Of a stretch of 64,000 nucleotides of DNA, positions 17,370 through 26,017 are shown piece by piece; the stretch's first letter is position 1; each line of letters starts with the position of its first letter. The stretch spans positions 783,749 through 847,748 of the forward strand of contig NZ_NOLJ01000001.1 of NCBI RefSeq assembly GCF_002246015.1, in the 5' to 3' direction. The position numbers and the translations under genes were made by a program. The notes below the pieces were generated by a model. It did no database searches, was not told where the DNA came from, and worked only from the letters and a program-made list of their open reading frames with translations. This DNA is from Nostoc sp. 'Peltigera membranacea cyanobiont' 210A (GTDB lineage Bacteria > Cyanobacteriota > Cyanobacteriia > Cyanobacteriales > Nostocaceae).

Positions 17370-17783
17370 GCAACCTATCAAATTGACGGGTTAGGATTAA
17401 TATCATGTTTATTGAATTGCCAGTGCTACATCTCTCTAAGGATTGTGGATAACGCATATTTAATTGGGAGCATCTCACTTTTGTAAAAACACGCCTGTCC
17501 TGGCGAATGGAATTTGCGGCTATACAAACAAAACCCACCTCCGTGGGTTTCAAATTCTTTGAGTCCGCGTAGGCGGACTTCTCTGCGAGACGCTACACAA
17601 ACGTTCGCGTAGCGGCGATTTCTAATCGCTTGGTATATTTGCAAAGGTGATACCAATTGGAAAAAAGAATGCGACAAATAGACCATTTGTAGAGACGCGA
17701 TTCATCGCGTCTTTACCCAAGGATGTGTTGCAATCATTAATTGAATTGGTATGAGATCCTCCCTATTTAATTTCAACAAATGT
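17370..17783. other. Intergenic repeat cluster with ATACCAATT-ended element
   Basis: Contains a dispersed GCGTAGGCGG-type repeat (17567-17618) and a 103-bp element at 17650-17752 bounded by ATACCAATT and AATTGGTAT, with the palindrome AGACGCGAT-TC-ATCGCGTCT inside it at 17693-17712. No supported gene. Confidence 0.5.
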
Positions 17784-18575
17784 CTAATCAATCCTACGAC
17801 TAGGTAACTTAGTCCCGCACCTCTGACAAAACCCAGCATTTACATCATGGAAAGCTAAACCACAACCTGAACAAACTATTTCTACCTGATTAGCAGTTTT
17901 CACCACTCGCTTAATTAAATCCCCTACTTGCCAAGGAATCAGTGCGATTCCTGTAAAAATCATCAATACTGTTAGCAAGCGTCCTAATTCCGAAATTGGA
18001 ATAACATCACCAAATCCTACAGTTGTCATTGTGACAACAGAGAAGTAGAATGCATCCAAAAATGTACCGTAATTTTCAGGATTAACCGGATGCTCGACTT
18101 GATAAATTAAGCCAGAATAAATAAAAACAATTGCAAATAATGTAAATAATATTCGCGCAAAAATCATCCCATCTTCACTGCTGATACTAGCGAATAAAAA
18201 CTTTCTATCTATAAATCTAATTAATCGTAAAATCCGAAACCATCGTAATAGGCGGATAAAGCTAATATCCACCATACCTAGAAAAAATGGCAGAATCGCC
18301 ATTAAGTCAATAATCGAATAAAAGCTAAAAATATACTTAATTTTGTTTTCCGCACTCCACAGGCGGAGTAAATATTCCACAGCGAAGATGATGACGATCG
18401 CAGTATCAGCTACATTTAACTGAAACCGCATATAATCAGGAATATTATATGTTTCTGCCACAAAAATTCCTGATGATATTAGCACCAAAGAGGCAAGGGT
18501 TAAATTAATCGCTTTACCTATTGGTGTTTCTAGGTCTTCTAAGTAAAACTCTGTTTCTTGTCTGCTCAGTAACAT
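17784..18575 (-). CDS. Voltage-gated-type potassium channel with C-terminal zinc ribbon
   Basis: 263 residues. Six membrane helices with an S4-like segment rich in arginines (RLLRWFRILRLIRF, 108-121), a pore loop with the selectivity filter TTVGFGD (184-190), and a last helix. The C-terminus carries a zinc ribbon: CSGC (235-238) and CQRC (250-253). That ribbon is cytoplasmic in the predicted topology and could be a metal- or redox-sensitive gate. It is divergent from the deaminase gene, with about 70 bases between them. Confidence 0.9.
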   Translation of the reverse strand: MLLSRQETEFYLEDLETPIGKAINLTLASLVLISSGIFVAETYNIPDYMRFQLNVADTAIVIIFAVEYLLRLWSAENKIKYIFSFYSIIDLMAILPFFLGMVDISFIRLLRWFRILRLIRFIDRKFLFASISSEDGMIFARILFTLFAIVFIYSGLIYQVEHPVNPENYGTFLDAFYFSVVTMTTVGFGDVIPISELGRLLTVLMIFTGIALIPWQVGDLIKRVVKTANQVEIVCSGCGLAFHDVNAGFCQRCGTKLPSRRID

Positions 18576-18663
18576 ATTCGACCATTAATACATCTTAATT
18601 CCCAGTTATAACATTAGAAATACGATATTATTAACCATTATCGTTATGTTAACCTCAGCTTAT

Positions 18664-19089
18664 ATGAACCCAGAATCTTTTATGCGTTTAGCATTGGCAG
18701 AAGCAAAAGAAGGTGATGCACCCTACGGTGCAGTGATTGTTAAAGATAACGAAGTCGTTGCCGTAGCTCATAATACTGTGAGGAGAGACAACGATCCATC
18801 AGCCCATGCAGAAATCAATGTTATTCGTAGTTTAACAGCTAAACTGAAAAACCCCTCTTTAGAAGGTTATAGCATATATACAACTGGCGAACCTTGTCCG
18901 ATGTGTGCAAGTGCTTGTGTTTGGAGTGGTTTATCAGAGATTGTATATGGTGCTTCAATTCAAGATTTAATTTCAGTCAATCAATCACAAATTAATATAT
19001 CTTGCGAAGAGGTAATCGCTAAGTCATTTAGGAAAATAAAAGTCACAAAATACGTTTTAAAAAATGAATGCTTGGATCTATTTAAATAA
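18664..19089 (+). CDS. Nucleoside deaminase (CMP/dCMP deaminase fold)
   Basis: Start chosen at ATG 18664 (MNPESFMRLA), six codons into a longer open frame. About 141 residues. Zinc-binding motif HAEINVI (catalytic His and Glu) and PCPMCASAC (two zinc cysteines) define the cytidine-deaminase superfamily; the spacing and the C-terminal helix resemble guanine deaminase and TadA-like proteins. The substrate cannot be fixed from sequence. A likely terminator follows the stop. Confidence 0.88.
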   Translation: MNPESFMRLALAEAKEGDAPYGAVIVKDNEVVAVAHNTVRRDNDPSAHAEINVIRSLTAKLKNPSLEGYSIYTTGEPCPMCASACVWSGLSEIVYGASIQDLISVNQSQINISCEEVIAKSFRKIKVTKYVLKNECLDLFK

Positions 19090-19098
19090 TCTGAATTT

Positions 19099-19129
19099 AG
19101 ATTCCTGACTTATTTAAAGTCGGGAATCT
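19099..19129 (+). terminator. Terminator hairpin after the deaminase gene
   Basis: AGATTCCTGACTT and AAGTCGGGAATCT form a 13-bp stem with one G-T pair around a 5-base loop, 10 bases after the stop. There is no strong T-run, so efficiency is uncertain. Confidence 0.55.
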
Positions 19130-19189
19130 ATGGGTTGCAATTCTCAACACTAAAATAGAACTGCTATAGAGCTTAAAATTACGAATTAT

Positions 19190-19864
19190 TTAACTTGGCT
19201 CATTCAAATAGGATAAATATGTATTTGCCCAAATCGCAGCTTGAGTGCGATCGCGCAAATTCAACCTGTTTAAAATATTCGTAACATGATTTTTTACTGT
19301 CCCCTCAGAAATGTAGAGTCCGTGAGCAATTTCTCGGTTACTAGCGCCTGTAGCAATTAATCGCAAAACCTCTTTTTCTCTAGGAGTAAGTTCAGCTAAA
19401 CTAGATGGTAAAGGCAGTGAATGAGTTGGTGCAACATGAGAAAATTGAGTCAACAGCTTTTTAACTATACCTGGGCCTAATTGCGTATATCCTTTATGAA
19501 CGGCACGAATAGCAACAGCTAATTCTTCTGATGGCGTATCTTTCAATAAATAACCCATTGCCCCATTCTTTAAAGCTGCTGACACATATTCATCATCATC
19601 AAAAGTCGTTAATACTAAAATCTTAGTTTTGGCAAAACGTTTTTGAATCTCCTTTGTGGCTGCAACTCCATCCATAATCGGCATTCTGATATCTAGCAAT
19701 ATTACATCTGGCTGAAATTCTGCAACAAAATTAATCGCTTGCTCGCCATTTTCTGCTTCTCCAACTATTTCTAAATCTGGTTCTAGTTCCAATAACGCTC
19801 TTAATCCTTGACGAATTAAACTTTGGTCATCTACCAGCAAGACTTTAATCATTATGTTAACCAT
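19190..19864 (-). CDS. NarL/LuxR-family response regulator
   Basis: 224 residues. Receiver domain about 5-122 with VDDQS, the phospho-acceptor aspartate in VILLDIRMP, and the conserved lysine in YLLKDTP. A LuxR-type HTH follows: [20 protein letters not shown] and [13 protein letters not shown]. The Met at position 5 is an alternative start. The coding frames of this gene and of the upstream kinase overlap by 13 bases, so they are co-transcribed and translationally coupled. It would bind DNA once phosphorylated by that kinase. Confidence 0.93.
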   Translation of the reverse strand: MVNIMIKVLLVDDQSLIRQGLRALLELEPDLEIVGEAENGEQAINFVAEFQPDVILLDIRMPIMDGVAATKEIQKRFAKTKILVLTTFDDDEYVSAALKNGAMGYLLKDTPSEELAVAIRAVHKGYTQLGPGIVKKLLTQFSHVAPTHSLPLPSSLAELTPREKEVLRLIATGASNREIAHGLYISEGTVKNHVTNILNRLNLRDRTQAAIWANTYLSYLNEPS

Positions 19865-21126
19865 GTTAAGGGAATATTAACTGTAATTTTGCAACCAGAA
19901 CCAAGAGCGCTATTAATATTAAAGTTACCCCCAAGTGCTAAAGTGCGATCGCGCATACTATGAAGTCCAAAACCAGTAGTATTTTGCCCTACATCAAAAC
20001 CTTTACCATTATCCTGAATTATCAATCGCAAATTGCCTTTAGTCGTAGTGAGTTCCAATTTAACCTCTGTGGCATAGGCATATTTAGATATATTAGTTAA
20101 AGATTCTTGAGTAATCCGGTAAATAGCAGTATTTATTTCAGGTGGTAGAGAATATTCCAGGTTGATTTGATATATTGGTAATATCCCATTAAAGCGATGA
20201 AAATTTTCTGAAAGACTAGCGATCGCATCTTCTAAAGATTGTTCTTGTAAGGGATTAGAACGCATAGTAGAAACAGATTGACGAACATCTTTTAGCGCTT
20301 TTGAACCCAATTCCTTTGCAGTTGCGAGAAATGTTTCAGCCTTACCTGGGTTAGATTGCCATAGTTTTAAAGCAGTTTCTAATTGCAGATTTAAAGCAGT
20401 CAAAGAGTGTCCTAATGAATCATGAATTTCACGAGCAATGCGGTTACGTTCTTCTAAGGTAGCTTGATTTTCAATTTGCATGGCATATTGACGGAGTTTG
20501 TCGTTAGCAAGAGCTAGCTTTTCTCGACTTTGCCGTTCAGACAAAACTGCATTCATCATCAACAACACAAAAACCAAACTTAAGCCAAATACTAGCGACG
20601 AATTCAAAATCAAAAATCGATATCGCTCTTGTGCCTGCGGCGATGCTTGAAAATTGAATAACTGATATTTTAGTTGTGTAGTAACTAAAAATAAGGCAAA
20701 TGACAAAGCTGTAACGAATAAGCGCCCATTCAACTGAAAAATCAGACAACTACGAGTAACTAAAATTATATATAGAAAAGGGAAAAGCCGAGCAAATCTT
20801 TCTCCAAAAAGTCCAACTATTAAAATTAATAAAATTTCCATAGCTGTATAGATTATCTTAGTTGTCTGATTTTTTCTGGGTAATTTTAAGCCCATTAACG
20901 CAAAAATAATCAGACTATAAATTGATAGCTCTGGCAATATACTACAAACTGACAAGTCTGGAAATGCACCACAAATTGATAGTTCTGGAGGCTTGAGACG
21001 AAAACGCCGTAACGGAGGTGGTATAACAGCTGTCAATGCGGTGATCGCCAGTAATGTCCACTCCAGATAAAGCAGAGACGGAAAAGGATGTTTCTTAATT
21101 TCAATTGGACGACTCATGAGTCGCAT
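19852..21126 (-). CDS. NarL-type sensor histidine kinase (HisKA_3)
   Basis: 424 residues. About five or six membrane helices in the first 190 residues, a short coiled coil, then the HisKA_3 dimerisation domain with phospho-acceptor histidine in [10 protein letters not shown], and a HATPase domain with [18 protein letters not shown] and [10 protein letters not shown]. This is the LiaS/DegS class. The tail overlaps the response-regulator gene, so they form one two-component pair. The membrane part is the likely sensor; the signal is unknown. Confidence 0.93.
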   Translation of the reverse strand: MRLMSRPIEIKKHPFPSLLYLEWTLLAITALTAVIPPPLRRFRLKPPELSICGAFPDLSVCSILPELSIYSLIIFALMGLKLPRKNQTTKIIYTAMEILLILIVGLFGERFARLFPFLYIILVTRSCLIFQLNGRLFVTALSFALFLVTTQLKYQLFNFQASPQAQERYRFLILNSSLVFGLSLVFVLLMMNAVLSERQSREKLALANDKLRQYAMQIENQATLEERNRIAREIHDSLGHSLTALNLQLETALKLWQSNPGKAETFLATAKELGSKALKDVRQSVSTMRSNPLQEQSLEDAIASLSENFHRFNGILPIYQINLEYSLPPEINTAIYRITQESLTNISKYAYATEVKLELTTTKGNLRLIIQDNGKGFDVGQNTTGFGLHSMRDRTLALGGNFNINSALGSGCKITVNIPLTWLT

Positions 21127-21311
21127 TGCTCCAGTTATAAGTTATAAGTTTTGAATTAGAAGTTAAGAATTACGAAAAATCGAGCAGATATTTCACCGCT
21201 TACAATTTTCACTGAGTAAAAAAGCAAAAGTAAATTCAAAGAACAAAACAGTTAGTTAATCAGCTAACTAATGACTTATGAAATCATCATAATCAAAATT
21301 TTCATAATTTA

Positions 21312-21352
21312 TAACTTCTAACTTCTAACTTCTAACTTCTAACTCTTAACTA
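21312..21352. repeat. STRR heptamer tract (CTTCTAA)
   Basis: Four to five tandem CTTCTAA copies followed by a CTCTTAA variant, in the intergenic space between the kinase and the Spy-like gene. Together with 21127-21311, which is AT-rich, it accounts for this gap of about 300 bases. Confidence 0.7.
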
Positions 21353-21428
21353 TCTATTGTCAATCATGACTAAAGTCATGGGTATAACCATGACTTTCTC
21401 CTCATGTAACTGCTGAAGATAAGTTCTT

Positions 21429-21989
21429 ATGATGGTGGCATCCAACCAGGAAAAACCCACCAAACAAGTAATGAAACTCAAAGCATTATCGCTAGTTGCT
21501 TCCGCCATCGCCTTAACTTTAACTGCAACCTCCTTTGCTGTTCACGCTCAAACAGCCTCTCCTTCACCTCTGTTACTTGCACAAACTCCACAAAAAGAAA
21601 GAGGCCCTTGGAAAGAGTTGGGTCTAACAGATGCCCAAAAAGCCCAAATTCAGACGATTCGCCGCGATAGCCGCGCCAAATTTGAAGCAGTTTTGACCCC
21701 AGAACAAAAAGCAAAATTAGAGGCAGCGAAACAAGCACGTCGGGCTGAGTGGCAAGCGCGTAAGGCTCAAGGGCAAACAGGTCAAGGTCAAGGCCAACCC
21801 GGCCAACGTCGAGGAAAGGGTGGTTTTGGTGATTTAAATCTAACTGAAGCACAAAAAACCCAAATGCGACAAATCCGCGAGTCTGAAAAACAACAGATTC
21901 AAGCAGTCTTAACCCCGGAACAGCGTCAAAAAATGGAGCAATTTCGTCAAAATGCTCCATCACGCCGTCAACAAGGCAATCCTCAATAA
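21429..21989 (+). CDS. Spy/CpxP-like periplasmic protein (LTxxQ motifs)
   Basis: 186 residues. A signal peptide follows a short charged start (hydrophobic about 18-37, cleavage near VHAQ); the Met at position 15 is an alternative start. Two copies of the LTxxQ unit are visible: LTDAQKAQIQTIRR with LTPEQKAKLEAAK, and LTEAQKTQMRQIRE with LTPEQRQKMEQFR, separated by a glycine-glutamine-rich linker. In enterobacteria such proteins are ATP-independent periplasmic chaperones or stress sensors. Its position beside a membrane sensor kinase on the opposite strand hints at an envelope-stress link, which is inference. Confidence 0.8.
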   Translation: MMVASNQEKPTKQVMKLKALSLVASAIALTLTATSFAVHAQTASPSPLLLAQTPQKERGPWKELGLTDAQKAQIQTIRRDSRAKFEAVLTPEQKAKLEAAKQARRAEWQARKAQGQTGQGQGQPGQRRGKGGFGDLNLTEAQKTQMRQIRESEKQQIQAVLTPEQRQKMEQFRQNAPSRRQQGNPQ

Positions 21990-22630
21990 TCATCTTTCAA
22001 AAAATAATAATTCTGGGGTGGGCAATACTCGCCCATCTCAATCCCAAAGATGCTGGGACTGGGACTGTTGCGAGTCATCCATAAAAACTTAAATTCTTGA
22101 CAACAATTCACCTGGGACAGACTTTGGCAAGCATACCAACGCGGTTGTCACTCTCACTTTGACCCAGATACTTGGCAACCAGAGTTACTTTGGCACTTAC
22201 CCTTGACTGATGTCCAGGCATTGTTTTCTATAGTTAAAAATTAACAGACTTCTTGCAGAAGATGCGGAAAGGGGAAAAACTTTATCCCCTTTCCCTTTCC
22301 CTATTTATCAAGGAAGGCAGGAGGCAGAAGGCAGAAGGCAGGAGGCAGGAGGAAAACTGCCCTCACTCTTGAACTGCCGCGATCGCTACGGTCTTGGGTT
22401 TAAGACAAGAACTCCAAATTTTCAATTTGGTGGCTCTTTTTCAGGAGGGGTTTGAATCCCCAACTGAGGTAAAACATAAAAGCCTTCTGCCTTCTGCCTT
22501 CTGCCTCCTTCAATCCCCTGCCCCTTATGAGTGCTGACTTCTGAGTTAGTTCTGAGTTCTGAGTACAATTTAGTAGACTTTCAAGATCGTTTTGAGTTAT
22601 GAGTTAATCAAAACTCCTAGCTTGATTAAG
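21990..22630. other. 641-base intergenic region with gene remnant and STRR hairpin
   Basis: Bases 22101-22244 keep an open frame that reads like the end of a lost gene (WDRLWQAYQRGCHSHF, then DVQALFSIVKN and a stop) with no start. A hairpin AAAGGGG / CCCCTTT follows at 22268-22292. AGGCAGG/AGGCAGA heptamers (22312-22350) face complementary CCTTCTG heptamers (22484-22510), so they could pair. Between them, 22392-22461 contains three tRNA-like arms but no matching acceptor stem. Confidence 0.5.
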
Positions 22631-22873
22631 ATGTCCAAAGAATTCGCAATTGGTAGTAAAGTCCGTGTTCTGGCGCTACCAGCCTACGTCAAAACTGCTG
22701 AACCTATGCCCATGTTGCGCCCTCCCAATGTCATTCACATTGGTGAAGAAGGTATAGTCATTGACCGTAGACCCGGTGGATATTGGGGTATTCGCTTTGC
22801 TAGGGGGGCTTTTCTCCTAGATAGTCAATACATCGAAAGCACAGATACCCCTGCCGAATCTCACTTAGAATAA
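22631..22873 (+). CDS. sipA: SipA, NblS-interacting regulatory protein
   Basis: Start at ATG 22631 (MSKEFAIGSKVRV); the frame is open 13 codons further, but this start matches the family length of about 80 residues. The sequence is the conserved SipA/Ycf39-context type: SKVRVLALPAYVKTAEPMPM, VIHIGEEGIVIDRRPGGYWG, FARGAFLLDSQYIE. In unicellular cyanobacteria SipA binds the histidine kinase NblS and modulates the high-light response; some databases name the family an NDH assembly protein. nblS itself is at 39526 in this window. Confidence 0.88.
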   Translation: MSKEFAIGSKVRVLALPAYVKTAEPMPMLRPPNVIHIGEEGIVIDRRPGGYWGIRFARGAFLLDSQYIESTDTPAESHLE

Positions 22874-22930
22874 GATTTCTCGTAACCAAGAATTGTAAAC
22901 TTGTGTAAAGTTGTGATTCTGGTTTACACC

Positions 22931-23488
22931 ATGATTTCCCGCCGCACTTTTTTAAGCATATTATTTGCCAGCTGTATTTCTGTCATCAGCTGGCTGAATT
23001 TTACCCCTGCTGCTGATGCTATGGGTGGTAAACTTCCGGCAATTAATCAACCCGCACCAGAGTTTACTTTGCCAACCAACACAGGTGATGGCAAAATTTC
23101 CCTCTCTGACTTGCGCGGTAAATGGCTAGTCCTGTACTTTTATCCTAAAGACTTCACGTCTGGTTGTACTATAGAGGCTCGTCGTTTTCAGCAAGACTTA
23201 CCCCAATACCTTGAAAAAAATACCCAAATTATTGGTGTTAGTGCCGATGATATTGATTCTCACGCCAAATTTTGCGATTCAGAGGGACTAAAATTCCCCC
23301 TGTTGGCTGACACTGATGGTTCAGTGAGCAAAGCTTACGGTTCGTGGCTCGGCTTTTTATCTATGCGCCACAGTTTCATCATCGATCCTCAAGGCGTCTT
23401 GCGCGAGACTTTTGTCAAAGTTAACCCAACTATTCACAGTTCAGAAGTGCTGGCACGACTAGAAAAATTACAGTCCACAGCTTCTTAA
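22931..23488 (+). CDS. Exported peroxiredoxin, BCP/PrxQ type
   Basis: Start at ATG 22931 (MISRRTFLSI): an arginine pair followed by a hydrophobic stretch looks like a Tat or Sec signal, cleaved near AADAMG. The thioredoxin-fold core has PAPEFTLP, LVLYFYPKDFTSGCT with the peroxidatic cysteine at residue 79, and a terminal RHSFIIDPQG. In most PrxQ enzymes a resolving cysteine sits five residues later (CxxxxC); here it is arginine (CTIEARR), so this is probably a 1-Cys variant. It would reduce peroxides in the periplasm or thylakoid lumen. It lies 57 bases after sipA, on the same strand. Confidence 0.87.
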   Translation: MISRRTFLSILFASCISVISWLNFTPAADAMGGKLPAINQPAPEFTLPTNTGDGKISLSDLRGKWLVLYFYPKDFTSGCTIEARRFQQDLPQYLEKNTQIIGVSADDIDSHAKFCDSEGLKFPLLADTDGSVSKAYGSWLGFLSMRHSFIIDPQGVLRETFVKVNPTIHSSEVLARLEKLQSTAS

Positions 23489-23505
23489 ATCTCAATTAAC
23501 AAGAC

Positions 23506-23523
23506 AAGGGGCTTAAGCCCCTT
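23506..23523. terminator. Bidirectional terminator palindrome
   Basis: AAGGGGCTTAAGCCCCTT is a perfect 18-bp palindrome followed by ATTTTAA. It lies between the convergent ends of the peroxiredoxin gene and modA and can serve both. Confidence 0.75.
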
Positions 23524-23526
23524 ATT

Positions 23527-24321
23527 TTAACTCACAATAAACCCATATTTTCTGAGTACAGTTTTGACTTCACTGCCAGATAGAAACTGGACAAATTCTT
23601 TGGCAGCAGAAGGATTTTTACTGCTTTTAATTATTGCTACCGGATAGACAATCGGTGAGTGAAATTTATCATCAGCAGCAACTACGACTTTTACCTTATT
23701 GGAAATTTTGGCATCAGTGGCATAAACTAAACCCGCTTCGGCGTTACCACTTTCTACTGCTGCTAAAACTTGACGCACATTGTTAGCAAAGACAAATTTT
23801 GACTTGAGGCGATCGTAAAGTTTCAATTTCTTCAAGACTTGCTCGCCATATTGACCAGCGGGTACGCTTCTGGGTTCACCGATCGCAATTTTTTTAATCT
23901 TACTATCTGTTAAATTGTAGAAGCTATTGATGCCAACAACATCCTGAGCCACAATCAAGACTAGACGGTTATTTGCCAGGTTAGTACGGCTACCCGGTAG
24001 CAATAGTCCTTTTTGTTCCAAGGCATCCACTTGCTTTTTGCCAGCAGAAATAAAGATATCCGCTGGCGCACCTTGCTCAATCTGTTGCTGCAAAGCACCA
24101 GAGGCCCCAAAATTATAACTAATATTGATATTTGATTTACTTTGTTGGTATAAAGGCTTAATTTCTTCCAGTGCCTCTTTTAAGCTGGCGGCTGCGGACA
24201 CGAGTATGCTGGTGTTCGACTGTGCTATTACAGGAGAAGGAGTAAACAACGGTAAACCAATTGCTAGGAGCAAGCCAGCGATCGCTATACCCAGGAAGCC
24301 AAAAATTTGTCTTCTTTTCAT
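23527..24321 (-). CDS. modA: Molybdate ABC transporter substrate-binding protein
   Basis: 264 residues with a signal peptide (about 1-33, cleavage near VIAQS). ModA hallmarks: ILVSAAASLKEALEEI near the mature start, NFGASGALQQQIEQGAPADI, SAGKKQVDALEQKG, and GNAEAGLVYATDA. It would bind molybdate in the periplasm and feed a ModBC permease. No modB or modC lies beside it, so they are elsewhere or this is an orphan receptor. The gene is divergent from an RHH-Mop protein with only 95 bases between the starts. Confidence 0.92.
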   Translation of the reverse strand: MKRRQIFGFLGIAIAGLLLAIGLPLFTPSPVIAQSNTSILVSAAASLKEALEEIKPLYQQSKSNINISYNFGASGALQQQIEQGAPADIFISAGKKQVDALEQKGLLLPGSRTNLANNRLVLIVAQDVVGINSFYNLTDSKIKKIAIGEPRSVPAGQYGEQVLKKLKLYDRLKSKFVFANNVRQVLAAVESGNAEAGLVYATDAKISNKVKVVVAADDKFHSPIVYPVAIIKSSKNPSAAKEFVQFLSGSEVKTVLRKYGFIVS

Positions 24322-24363
24322 ATAAAAGGCGTTTGAAAGGTTTCTTCCATAAAATTGATGCTA

Positions 24364-24377
24364 GGTAAAATAGTACC
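24364..24377. promoter_or_regulatory. Possible operator GGTA-N6-TACC between modA and the RHH-Mop gene
   Basis: A small inverted repeat, GGTAAAATAGTACC, lies in the centre of the 95-base divergent promoter region. It is a candidate binding site for the adjacent ribbon-helix-helix protein. This is inference from position only. Confidence 0.25.
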
Positions 24378-24416
24378 AAAAATACCAACATTTAACCAAC
24401 TAAAGCGGTAAAAAAT

Positions 24417-24860
24417 ATGCCTAGAAAAGAACAAGGGTGGGTCACATTCCAAACCTCAGAAGAGGAGCGAAAGATTTTGGAAGAGTTTTGTGGCCAGTCT
24501 CAGCGAACTAAGACCGAGATTCTCCGGGAACTGGTACGTGGTCTTAATCAACACTCTTCACCATCAAACTTGCTACCATCCATAAACACAGAAGAGGAAG
24601 ATATATACACTCAAATGCCTGAGATAGAAATTAGTCTTCAAAAGAAACCACTCAAAGTTAGCTCTCGCAATATTCTCAAGGGTGTTGTTAAGCGAGTTGT
24701 TACTGGAGCCGTTAATAGTGAAGTAACGCTGGAGATTGTTCACAAAGTTGAGTTAACTTCAATTATCACCAGAGTATCGGTAGAAGAGTTGGATTTGTCT
24801 GAAGGGAAAGAAGCTTATGCTGTTATTAAGTCCAACGATATAGTTATTGCCAGAGAATAG
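24417..24860 (+). CDS. Ribbon-helix-helix protein fused to a molybdate-binding Mop/TOBE domain
   Basis: 147 residues. Residues about 6-45 read as an RHH DNA-binding fold: strand GWVTFQTSEEE, helix RKILEEFCGQSQ, turn, helix TKTEILRELVRGL. A linker of about 35 residues follows. Residues 80-147 form a TOBE/Mop domain: SSRNILKGVVKRVVTGAVNS, EVTLEI, ITRVSVEELDLSEGKEAYA, VIKSNDIVIARE. Mop domains bind molybdate. With modA divergently transcribed 95 bases away, a molybdate-responsive repressor of modA, analogous to but unrelated in its DNA-binding part to ModE, is the natural inference. Confidence 0.75.
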   Translation: MPRKEQGWVTFQTSEEERKILEEFCGQSQRTKTEILRELVRGLNQHSSPSNLLPSINTEEEDIYTQMPEIEISLQKKPLKVSSRNILKGVVKRVVTGAVNSEVTLEIVHKVELTSIITRVSVEELDLSEGKEAYAVIKSNDIVIARE

Positions 24861-25048
24861 GCTGTGGTGATGTCTCTGAACCATTGCTTGGGATTCACTC
24901 AAAAGAAACGATCGAAATGTTCTCATGAATCATTCGGAGTTGCTGTAAAAATTACTTAATGCTACACAAATAAATTTATATTTCGCGAAATACTTCAGTA
25001 GGTAAACTGGGCTACGAACAGCGCAGCCTTTGTTTACCACTCTGTAGC

Positions 25049-26017
25049 TTATGAAAGCGCTGCTACTGCTTCTTGCTTCTCAGTTTTGTTCTTCAATACG
25101 GTTGGTAGTTCGCTATTGAACGCCTCACCTTCAACCACTTGCGATCGGAAACCATCGGGCCCAACTGGAACATCGCCCGTAATGGTGGTGCGATAGAGGA
25201 CGCGCTCGACTTCCAGATGATCCAAGTCTTGAGGGGCCAAATGGGAGGTGGCGCGGTTGTCCCAGAATGCAATGTCACCGTTATTCCAGCGGAAGCGGGT
25301 GGTGTAGGCGGGCTTGGTGATCTGGTTGAAGAATAACTCAAGCAGAAGATCGCTCTCTTGTCGTGATACGTCAAGAATGTGCGAGGTGAAGCCAGGGTTT
25401 ACATATAAGGCGCGTTCACCAGTCTCAGGATGAACCCTTACTACTGGGTGGATTGAAACCAGGGGATTGGCTGCGATGCGCTGGGCAATCTTGCTGTTGC
25501 TGGGGAAATTCAAACGCGCATTGAAACGATGTTCGGCTTTTAATGTGTCTGCCAACGCCCGTAGGGGTGCTGATAGACCCTCATAAGCTGCGACTAGATT
25601 TGTCCATTGTGTGTCACCACCGAAGCTAGGGACATTAACTGCACGCAAAATTGACGCCGCAGGTGGGTTGACAACTGCTGTGACATCGGTGTGCCAGCGA
25701 CTTTCGTAGCTGGAACGGCGTAGACCATTGCGCCGCTCGTATCGGCTGCGGTCAATGGGCAGGATTTCTGAAAAGCCTTCAATCGGCTCATCTTCGTGGG
25801 GATGTGCGTAGGTAACTTCGCCGAAACGAGCCGTGAATGCAATCTGTGCCGCATGATCGATGTTTTGACCGCGAAAGAACACGACTTTCCACTTCAATAG
25901 CGCTTGACGAATTTCTTTGACCGCATCATCGTGCAAAGGACGCGACAAATCTACGCCGCTGATTTCGGCACCGATGAAACCTGCTACTTGTTTGACCTCA
26001 ATGTGTTTGTTGCTCAT
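25049..26017 (-). CDS. TauD/TfdA-family Fe(II)/2-oxoglutarate dioxygenase
   Basis: 322 residues. The facial triad is visible: His109 and Asp111 in WHTDVT and the distal His260 in NRATSHLAP, plus the 2-oxoglutarate arginine at about 277 (VLYRTT). VVFFRGQ near residue 45 is typical of taurine dioxygenase relatives. These enzymes hydroxylate sulfonates, sulfates or similar acids; the substrate is not determined. There is no sulfonate transporter nearby, so it is not in a recognisable sulfur-starvation operon. The codon pattern is more GC-rich than the flanking regions, which could mean transfer. Confidence 0.88.
   Translation of the reverse strand: MSNKHIEVKQVAGFIGAEISGVDLSRPLHDDAVKEIRQALLKWKVVFFRGQNIDHAAQIAFTARFGEVTYAHPHEDEPIEGFSEILPIDRSRYERRNGLRRSSYESRWHTDVTAVVNPPAASILRAVNVPSFGGDTQWTNLVAAYEGLSAPLRALADTLKAEHRFNARLNFPSNSKIAQRIAANPLVSIHPVVRVHPETGERALYVNPGFTSHILDVSRQESDLLLELFFNQITKPAYTTRFRWNNGDIAFWDNRATSHLAPQDLDHLEVERVLYRTTITGDVPVGPDGFRSQVVEGEAFNSELPTVLKNKTEKQEAVAALS

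Noticed and set aside
21478-21993. 171-codon minus-strand ORF opposite the Spy-like gene
   Set aside because: It is the antisense of a gene with a signal peptide and clear LTxxQ motifs; composition (Leu, Phe, Val, Asp) is typical of a shadow frame.
22392-22461. tRNA gene
   Set aside because: Arms are suggestive but no 7-bp acceptor stem can be formed and the spacing between D and anticodon arms is wrong. Kept only as a low-interest finding.
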